A stretch of DNA of 9,230 nucleotides. Origin: an uncultured Clostridia bacterium. Its GTDB lineage: Bacteria > Bacillota > Clostridia > Oscillospirales > Ruminococcaceae. Shown here piece by piece: positions 4,644 through 9,230 of this stretch (within the stretch, counting starts at the first letter, position 1; every line of letters starts with the position of its first letter). Under the pieces are notes generated by a model, which was not told the DNA's origin, did no database searches, and was given only the letters and a program-made list of their open reading frames with translations. The stretch is from contig CANPZQ010000080.1 of NCBI GenBank assembly GCA_947588775.1, positions 1 through 9,230 of the forward strand, written 5' to 3'. The position numbers and the translations under genes were made by a program.

Positions 4644-6638
4644 TTACTTCCCGTCATTCAACTCCCAATAAGTATAATACCCATACATATTCAACGCCTC
4701 GTCCTCGTAGCTGTCGAGGCGGCTGTTCCATGTGTAGAACCGGTCGTAGTAGCCCCATGTCGCCATCGCGGGGGCGATTTCCTCCGCCTCGCGGAGCATC
4801 TGGTACTTCGCCGAAAGCGGAACCCCGGCCGCCTCGAGCGTTTTTAGGCCGAGGAAGTTCGCGCTCGTAACTCCGAACGGGCTGAATTTAACGCCGGTGT
4901 CGTAGTTCGACCAGACGATGAACGGCGTTTCAAAACGCGTGAGATAGGAGTTGACAAAGAGCTCCCGGTCAGGGTTAAGCGCGTCAATCAGCTCCGCCTC
5001 GACGTTCGGCTGATGGTCCCCGAAGAAAACAATCAGCGTCTTTTCGTCGACGGTGTTGAAGTAGTCTATAAGCTCTTTAAGAGCCTCGTCGGAATCCTTT
5101 ATAAGCGAAAGATATTGCTCCGCGCGGGGGAAATCCCCCTCGGGGCGTGTGACGTGGACGTCGGTTTCAAAGTCGTCGCCGGTATATTCGTAGGTCGAAT
5201 GATTCTGAACCGTAACGCCGAAAACAAACAGCGGGCGGTCTTTGTCCCTTTCCTCAAAACGTTTGATAATCTGTTTATAGAAATAGCTGTCGCTTATAAG
5301 CGTTCGGATATATTCGACGTTGTCGCCGAAGCCCTTTTCCCACCTGTCCGCGCTGACGTAAAGCCCCGCCTCGCCGGCGGCCATGTCCTCGCCGCTGATG
5401 AAGTCGTCGAAGCCCATGAACTTATACACCGAATTTCTCTTCCAGCAAACCTCGTAAAACGGGTGCATCGCGACGGTGTCGTAGCCGAAATTTTTCAGGT
5501 ATGACGCCATCGAATCAACAGGCTTTCGGATATGCTGCATATACGCATAGCACCCCGACGGCATGTACATCATCGACATTCCGGTCAAAAATTCAAACTC
5601 GGTATTGCAGGTTCCCCCGCCGAGGACGCTTACAAGCACCCTTCCGTCGTCATAATCGCGGCAAAGGCTCTCGAAGTTTTTCAGATACGGAGTGTCGGTG
5701 CGGAGCCTTCCGTTATAGGCGAGGTCGGCAAAGCTCTCGTTCATTATTACGATTATGTTCGGATAGTCCTCCGACGCGCCGGCTTCGACGGCGTTTTCGT
5801 ATTCGGTTTCGTCAAATTTACCGAGATACTCCTTCAGGGCCTTTTCGGAATATCCCTCGGGGACCTCGAATTTCATTTTTCTCGCGTTTATGTAAAAGCT
5901 CAGCGCGGTGCCGTTGACGTTGTTGGTGGATTCGGTGTCAAAGGTCGATGTGGAAAAGCTCTCGTAGTCGATGTTATAGATACCGACGCAGCCGACGGCA
6001 AAAACAGCGGCGGCAGCGGCGGCGGCGCAGGGACGTAGCCACTTCTTCGGAAAAACAAGCTTAAAATTCATAGCGAGCGCGACAAACATCACGCAGCATT
6101 CAAGCCCGATCATCATATCGGCGTTGAAACGCCAGTCGCCGGTGGTCGTGACCTTCATAGCGGTGGAAATCGCGTACAAATCGGTCGGCACAAGCGGCGT
6201 GCCGCGTATCAAAAGAACAATCTGGTTAGCGAAATTGAGCCCGCAGCCGATAACCATCGCCGCGCAGACGGAAATCCTCGCGGATTGCGTTATCATAAAG
6301 ATAAAAACCTGCAAAACCGCGTAAAACAAGAGGTTCAGCCAGTAGATGCGGTCGGCGTAGCGTTCCACGCCGATAATCAGCTTAACCGTTTCAAACGTTA
6401 CCCACGGCCCGATTATAAACGCCTCGATTGCGGCGACGGTTTCCGCGGTCTTTGAAATTTTAATCTCCGTCAGAAGCGCCGCCGCCATCGCGACGAAAAA
6501 CGCCGCGGCTCGGATAGCCTTGTCCCACAAAACGCCGCCGCTGTAGAAGGAGCGTATGTTATATGCTCCCAAAAAAGCGACGGCAAGCAAAATGCCGACA
6601 CAAAACCATAGCTTCCTGCCTTTTTTGAATTCAATCAT
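4644..6638 (-). CDS. LTA-synthase-like membrane phosphoglycerol transferase
   Basis: The start is ATG 6638-6636 with GGCAGG 7 bases upstream; the frame stays open to 7076, but that part translates GC-rich repeats. The product is 664 residues. Residues 1-225 hold about six or seven membrane helices. From about 292 to 620 there is an extracytoplasmic alkaline-phosphatase/sulfatase fold of the LtaS type. Visible LtaS-like sites are NESF (Glu301, metal), GGTCNTEFEF (Thr343, probable catalytic residue), CWKR (Trp399, Arg401), QNH (His480, substrate) and FFGDHQ (Asp541, His542, metal). Such enzymes take glycerol-phosphate from phosphatidylglycerol to build or modify surface polymers outside the membrane. 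LtaS itself has five helices and a signal-peptidase site between the domains; none is obvious here, so the exact polymer is uncertain. The CotH-kinase lipoprotein gene lies upstream in the same direction, across a 459-bp structured gap. Confidence 0.9.
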   Translation of the reverse strand: MIEFKKGRKLWFCVGILLAVAFLGAYNIRSFYSGGVLWDKAIRAAAFFVAMAAALLTEIKISKTAETVAAIEAFIIGPWVTFETVKLIIGVERYADRIYWLNLLFYAVLQVFIFMITQSARISVCAAMVIGCGLNFANQIVLLIRGTPLVPTDLYAISTAMKVTTTGDWRFNADMMIGLECCVMFVALAMNFKLVFPKKWLRPCAAAAAAAVFAVGCVGIYNIDYESFSTSTFDTESTNNVNGTALSFYINARKMKFEVPEGYSEKALKEYLGKFDETEYENAVEAGASEDYPNIIVIMNESFADLAYNGRLRTDTPYLKNFESLCRDYDDGRVLVSVLGGGTCNTEFEFLTGMSMMYMPSGCYAYMQHIRKPVDSMASYLKNFGYDTVAMHPFYEVCWKRNSVYKFMGFDDFISGEDMAAGEAGLYVSADRWEKGFGDNVEYIRTLISDSYFYKQIIKRFEERDKDRPLFVFGVTVQNHSTYEYTGDDFETDVHVTRPEGDFPRAEQYLSLIKDSDEALKELIDYFNTVDEKTLIVFFGDHQPNVEAELIDALNPDRELFVNSYLTRFETPFIVWSNYDTGVKFSPFGVTSANFLGLKTLEAAGVPLSAKYQMLREAEEIAPAMATWGYYDRFYTWNSRLDSYEDEALNMYGYYTYWELNDGK

Positions 6639-6645
6639 TTTAATA

Positions 6646-6654
6646 CCTGCCTTT
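6646..6654 (-). promoter_or_regulatory. Ribosome binding site of the LTA-synthase-like gene
   Basis: AAAGGCAGG on the minus strand, 7 bases from the ATG at 6638. It supports this start over the far-upstream ones inside the repeats. No convincing -10/-35 pair is seen just upstream, so expression may come from read-through from the lipoprotein gene. Confidence 0.6.
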
Positions 6655-6685
6655 GAATGTGTAGAAGTAGAAGGGGAATGATGCG

Positions 6686-6788
6686 GGTGGGCGGCGGAGG
6701 GGGCGGGCCGCCTTCGGCGGCCCGGCTCGCGCCCCGCAGGGGCGCGAGCCCGTGCGGCTTTGCCGCACGGGCGGCTCCGCCGCCCACC
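6686..6788. repeat. Cloverleaf-like structure 1: outer stem enclosing three hairpins
   Basis: A perfect 13-bp outer stem (GGTGGGCGGCGGA at 6686-6698, complement at 6776-6788) encloses three perfect hairpins. These are 6705-6723 (8-bp stem, loop TTC), 6724-6750 (12-bp stem, loop GCA) and 6749-6771 (10-bp stem, loop TTT; it shares two bases with its neighbour). A competing 7-bp hairpin (6769-6785, loop TCC) would open the outer stem. The left side, GGGTGGGCGG, resembles the quadruplex loop of the other elements. Confidence 0.75.
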
Positions 6789-6854
6789 GTTCGCGACGAA
6801 TCCTCCCCCCGAAGCCCCCTCGGGGGGCTGAGCGGGGGAGGGTGAGGAGCGAAC
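6789..6854 (-). repeat. Palindromic GC-rich module with GTTCGC/GCGAAC ends
   Basis: Inverted copy of the palindromic module, bounded by GTTCGC (6789-6794) and GCGAAC (6849-6854). It has an inner perfect AGCCCCC-TCG-GGGGGCT hairpin (6813-6829). It shares the GCGACGAA(T/C) edge with the modules at 803 and 4294. Confidence 0.65.
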
Positions 6855-7004
6855 CTTAAGCCATAGGTGCGAAAAACGCGCCGGGCTTTGTCCGTTCGCT
6901 TTTTGGGGAAAAAGCGGGTTCGCGTGCCGCCCGAAGTATGGTGCTTTCGCCGGGCTTTTTCGCGGGCGGGCGCGCCCTCCATGGGCGCGCCGTAAGCCGG
7001 GGTC
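6855..7004. repeat. Intergenic stretch with two isolated hairpins
   Basis: CGCTTTTT-GGGG-AAAAAGCG (6897-6916) is a perfect 8-bp hairpin. GGCGCGCCC-TCCAT-GGGCGCGCC (6969-6991) is a perfect 9-bp hairpin. CGCCGGGCTTT occurs twice (about 6880 and 6949). No gene is supported; neither hairpin is followed by a T-run in the gene direction. Confidence 0.55.
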
Positions 7005-7090
7005 GGGCGGAGCCGGAGCCGCCGCAGGCGGCGGCTCGCGCGCCCCTTCGGGCCGCGCGGCGTGAGCTCCGCTCACGCCCGGCTCCGCCC
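7005..7090. repeat. Cloverleaf-like structure 2: outer stem enclosing three hairpins
   Basis: A perfect 11-bp outer stem (GGGCGGAGCCG at 7005-7015, complement at 7080-7090) encloses three hairpins. These are 7016-7037 (9 bp), 7037-7059 (9 bp with one bulged C) and 7059-7079 (perfect 9 bp, loop TCC). It has the same architecture as 6686-6788 but little stem sequence in common. It ends 7 bases beyond the stop codon of the CotH-kinase lipoprotein gene. Confidence 0.7.
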
Positions 7091-7097
7091 CCCTGCC

Positions 7098-9095
7098 TCA
7101 CTCAAACTCCGCCGAAATCTCCGTCGTCCCCTCCGGCTCAATCTCAACCCTCGCCCCGTCGGCGTCAATCCCACCCCAGCCCGCAAATTCCGCTCCCTCC
7201 GCCGCGACGGCCTCGGCGGAAATTTTATACCCGCTGATATATTTGCCAATCCATTTACCGTCTGTAAACGTTATCGGCAGCCCGTTCACAAAAACCGTGC
7301 CGCTTCCGCTTCCGGTTTGCGAGATGATAAGCTCCGCGTCGGCCTTTTCGGGTGTGGAGGCGACTTTGGCGAGCTGCTGCGGGAAATATTCCCGCCGGTT
7401 TTTGAGCCAAGCCTTGTAGCCGTCCCGGTTTTCCTCGATTCCCCGAATGCTCTGCCATAATACAAAACGTTTAAAGTGCTGCGGAATATACGGCGCGTAT
7501 TTTTCATGAAACCCGTCCATAATCTCCGCCGCCGATTCGGGGTTGAACGCTATATTCATCATATCCTCGCACGCGAGGACAAATTTTTCCCGAAATTCGC
7601 CGTTTTTAAGAAGGGATTTGAAGGTCGGCCCAAGGTGTCCGTCGCCGCCGGCAAGCCCAGTTAAGATGTCATAGCGAAAATCCTTTCCATGGTCGTAGAG
7701 GTCCATCGAAAACTCGGTGTCGTAGCACATAAACCGCCATTTTCCGTCCTGATACGGCCTCTCGGAGGGCTCGCGAACGCGCCATGCCGCCCAGTTCCCC
7801 CAAAGCCAGTCCTGATTCCCGATATAGACGTTCATCGCGACGTACTCGGCGAAGCTGTCAAGGTCGATAAGCTCCCCTGCCTTTTCGTAGTTCTCGGGAT
7901 TGCTCATGTCGTTTCGCGAAATAAAGCGAAGCGCGTCGTCCCAGAGCGCGAAATCCGCCTCCTCGCCCTCCTCCAAAGAGCCCGCTTTTATCATAACCGC
8001 GTTGTCGGGGTCAACGCCGAAATGCTCCTCGATATAGTTGTCGTCGTAAAGCTCGGTGAGCGTGTATACGCCCCAGTATTCGCCGTCCAAAAAGGCTACG
8101 GCAAGGTCGGTCGCTTGGGTCGCAAAAGGGAAATCCTTAACGCAGGCCTGCGTCCACGCGTCCTTGTATAAAAGCAAAAACGAATCGTTCCCGCCGTTGC
8201 GAATCATAAAGCGTCGGTACTCGTTCACCTTTCTTCCGGTGGAATAGCTGTAGCTCCCGTCAAAAAGCTCGTAGGCGAGGGTCGATTGGCCGTAGTCCTT
8301 CCGGAAGTAGAATTTCAGGGATTTTTGCTGACTGTTCCTCGACCAGCCGCCGTGAATCCGCATTCCTACGTCGGCGGAAAATTCAAGACTGCCGGAGCCG
8401 AAAAGGTCGATGTGCGCCTCGCGCTCCCATTCCCGCCCGCGTTGGTTGAAGTTCGCCGGTGTCGAGCCGTCGAGAACGCCGGTCGGATTTTCGCCGCGCC
8501 ATGCGGAAAAAACATCTCCCGCGACATAAATCCCGTCCTCCTGATTGTAGAGCCCGTCGGGGTCGGATACCACCGAAATTACCCGAACGTCACGGTACTT
8601 TTTCGCAATTTCCCCGCCGATAAAGTATGTCGCCGTCGAAACGGGGCTTCGGTTCCCGTCGCCGTCGATTGCGACCGCGCGGATTATCGCCGCCTTCTCA
8701 AACTCCTCGCGGGGAAACTGTTCGGAGGCGGAATCTACCGTCGTCCCGCGAATATATGTCAATACCGCGTTTTCGGAGGAGGGGTCGGAAACATGAATCG
8801 GCGAAGAAAATTTTTCCGAATCGCTTGTCGGAAGGCTTCCGTCTGTGGTATAATATACCATAGCCCCGTCGGCGCAGCGAATATCGAGGTCGAAGGCATC
8901 GGGATAAAAGCCGCTCGGCATACTTAAAACCGGCGCGGAGCCGGGCTCAAGAGGCGGTGGGGGAGGGGGCGGAGCCTCGGTTGCGGGGGCGGCTTCGGTA
9001 AGCGCGGGCGCGGGCGGATTCGGCTGATTTCCGGAATCGGAGCAGCCGAAGAGAAGGAGAAAAGCGAGGGTCAGTGGGATTATACGGGATTTCAT
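7098..9095 (-). CDS. CotH-kinase-family surface lipoprotein
   Basis: The product is 665 residues from ATG 9095-9093, with GAGGAGG 6 bases upstream. A signal peptide ends in the lipobox LFGC (Cys18), so it should be a membrane-anchored lipoprotein. A Pro/Ala/Glu linker with a run of seven prolines follows (about 25-53). Residues 54-158 are a chitobiase/FN3-like domain (YYTTDGSLPT at 81-90). Residues about 170-565 are the CotH kinase fold: HGGW (248-251), RNGGNDSFLLLYKDAW (299-314), EYWGVYTLTELYDDNY (339-354), NQDWLWGNW (427-435) and CYDTEF (457-462; family Asp at 459, Glu461 at the usual second acidic position). Residues about 585-665 resemble an InlB-type bacterial repeat domain (FAGWGGIDADG). 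CotH in Bacillus phosphorylates spore-coat proteins; vegetative bacterial homologues are exported and their targets are mostly unknown. The LTA-synthase-like gene follows in the same direction. Confidence 0.9.
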   Translation of the reverse strand: MKSRIIPLTLAFLLLFGCSDSGNQPNPPAPALTEAAPATEAPPPPPPPLEPGSAPVLSMPSGFYPDAFDLDIRCADGAMVYYTTDGSLPTSDSEKFSSPIHVSDPSSENAVLTYIRGTTVDSASEQFPREEFEKAAIIRAVAIDGDGNRSPVSTATYFIGGEIAKKYRDVRVISVVSDPDGLYNQEDGIYVAGDVFSAWRGENPTGVLDGSTPANFNQRGREWEREAHIDLFGSGSLEFSADVGMRIHGGWSRNSQQKSLKFYFRKDYGQSTLAYELFDGSYSYSTGRKVNEYRRFMIRNGGNDSFLLLYKDAWTQACVKDFPFATQATDLAVAFLDGEYWGVYTLTELYDDNYIEEHFGVDPDNAVMIKAGSLEEGEEADFALWDDALRFISRNDMSNPENYEKAGELIDLDSFAEYVAMNVYIGNQDWLWGNWAAWRVREPSERPYQDGKWRFMCYDTEFSMDLYDHGKDFRYDILTGLAGGDGHLGPTFKSLLKNGEFREKFVLACEDMMNIAFNPESAAEIMDGFHEKYAPYIPQHFKRFVLWQSIRGIEENRDGYKAWLKNRREYFPQQLAKVASTPEKADAELIISQTGSGSGTVFVNGLPITFTDGKWIGKYISGYKISAEAVAAEGAEFAGWGGIDADGARVEIEPEGTTEISAEFE

Positions 9096-9101
9096 AGCGC
9101 G

Positions 9102-9108
9102 CCTCCTC
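9102..9108 (-). promoter_or_regulatory. Strong ribosome binding site of the CotH-kinase lipoprotein
   Basis: GAGGAGG on the minus strand, 6 bases from the ATG at 9095; it fixes the start. Confidence 0.75.
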
Positions 9109-9139
9109 GGGGATAACGGGTCATTTCGCGGGTTTCGGA

Positions 9140-9151
9140 TTGCTATAGCAA
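9140..9151. promoter_or_regulatory. 12-bp perfect palindrome upstream of the CotH-kinase gene
   Basis: TTGCTATAGCAA is perfectly self-complementary and lies 45 bases upstream of the ATG, next to an AT-rich stretch (9152-9178). It could be an operator, or contain a TATAGC -10 box; the only -35 at 17 bases spacing (TTAAAT) is poor. Assignment is tentative. Confidence 0.4.
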
Positions 9152-9181
9152 CTTTAACAAAAAAATTTAAAAGTTTTCGCT

Positions 9182-9228
9182 CAAGCCTTTTTCAAAAGGC
9201 TTGCAGGGTCAAGGGACAGCGTCCCTTG
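9182..9228. repeat. Two adjacent hairpins at the right window edge
   Basis: The first is CAAGCCTTTT-TC-AAAAGGCTTG (9182-9203) and the second is CAAGGGAC-AGC-GTCCCTTG (9210-9228), separated by CAGGGT. The pattern resembles dispersed intergenic repeats of Clostridia-type genomes. On the minus strand the first hairpin is followed after nine bases by TTTTAAATTTTTTT, so it may also end the transcript of an unseen upstream gene. Confidence 0.55.
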
Positions 9229-9230
9229 TC

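Noticed and set aside
5013..6038. Several long plus-strand open frames opposite the LTA-synthase-like gene
   Set aside because: Antisense shadows caused by high third-position GC of the real gene; no domains or ribosome sites.
6639..7076. 146-residue N-terminal extension of the LTA-synthase-like protein
   Set aside because: It is a translation of the cloverleaf and palindromic repeats. The start at 6638 has a ribosome site and is followed by a normal membrane helix.
6686..7090. Three-armed structures considered as tRNA genes
   Set aside because: Stem lengths (11-13 bp outer, 8-12 bp arms), three-base loops and absence of conserved T-loop and anticodon-loop bases do not fit tRNA.
8840..8865. 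TATAAT-containing palindrome TGGTATAATATACCA
   Set aside because: It lies inside the CotH-kinase gene and encodes the expected MVYYTT stretch of its chitobiase-like domain, so it is coding sequence.
7689..8927. Plus-strand frames (7689-8171, 8286-8927) opposite the CotH-kinase gene
   Set aside because: Antisense shadows of a gene whose minus-strand frame carries clear lipoprotein and kinase motifs.

Overview
The window looks like chromosomal DNA from a GC-rich gut-type Firmicute, probably Oscillospiraceae/Ruminococcaceae-like. This is inferred from the combination of a Firmicute-type large serine recombinase, an LtaS-type polyglycerolphosphate synthase homologue, a CotH-kinase lipoprotein and strong GGAGG-type ribosome binding sites; no marker gene fixes the taxon.

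Layout. Positions 1-546 (+) are the C-terminal end of a large serine recombinase in visibly AT-richer DNA. It ends in a hairpin at 535-564 and marks the right end of an integrated mobile element; the junction with the GC-rich host lies near 565-636. Every other recognisable gene is on the minus strand. Read in transcription order from the right they are: a CotH-kinase lipoprotein (9095-7098); an LTA-synthase-like membrane phosphoglycerol transferase (6638-4644); a small one-helix membrane protein (3705-3352) followed one base later by a tandem HIT-domain gene broken by a +1 frameshift (3350-2570); and a coiled-coil, single-pass membrane protein with an unknown outer domain (2052-1195) that has its own good sigma-A-type promoter.

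The intergenic space is unusually long and is filled with GC-rich repeats rather than genes (547-1194, 2158-2573, 3706-4643, 6639-7097). Two repeat families dominate. One is a hairpin with a 13-17 bp stem whose loop carries a C-rich motif close to CCCACCCGCCCNCCCC, so that its other strand is a short-loop G-quadruplex motif. At least three stem sequences occur, each still self-complementary. The other is a 60-70 bp palindromic module that often abuts the first. Both occur in both orientations and join into composite units of about 150-180 bp. Copies sit 0-3 bp after the stop codons of two genes, and one overlaps the broken 3' end of the HIT gene. The gap between the CotH and LTA-synthase-like genes instead holds two separate three-armed, cloverleaf-like inverted-repeat structures.

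Functionally, the two largest genes act at the cell surface: an exported possible kinase anchored as a lipoprotein, and an envelope polymer synthase. The HIT gene is probably inactive or makes split products. The most unusual content is the repeat system, not any single gene.
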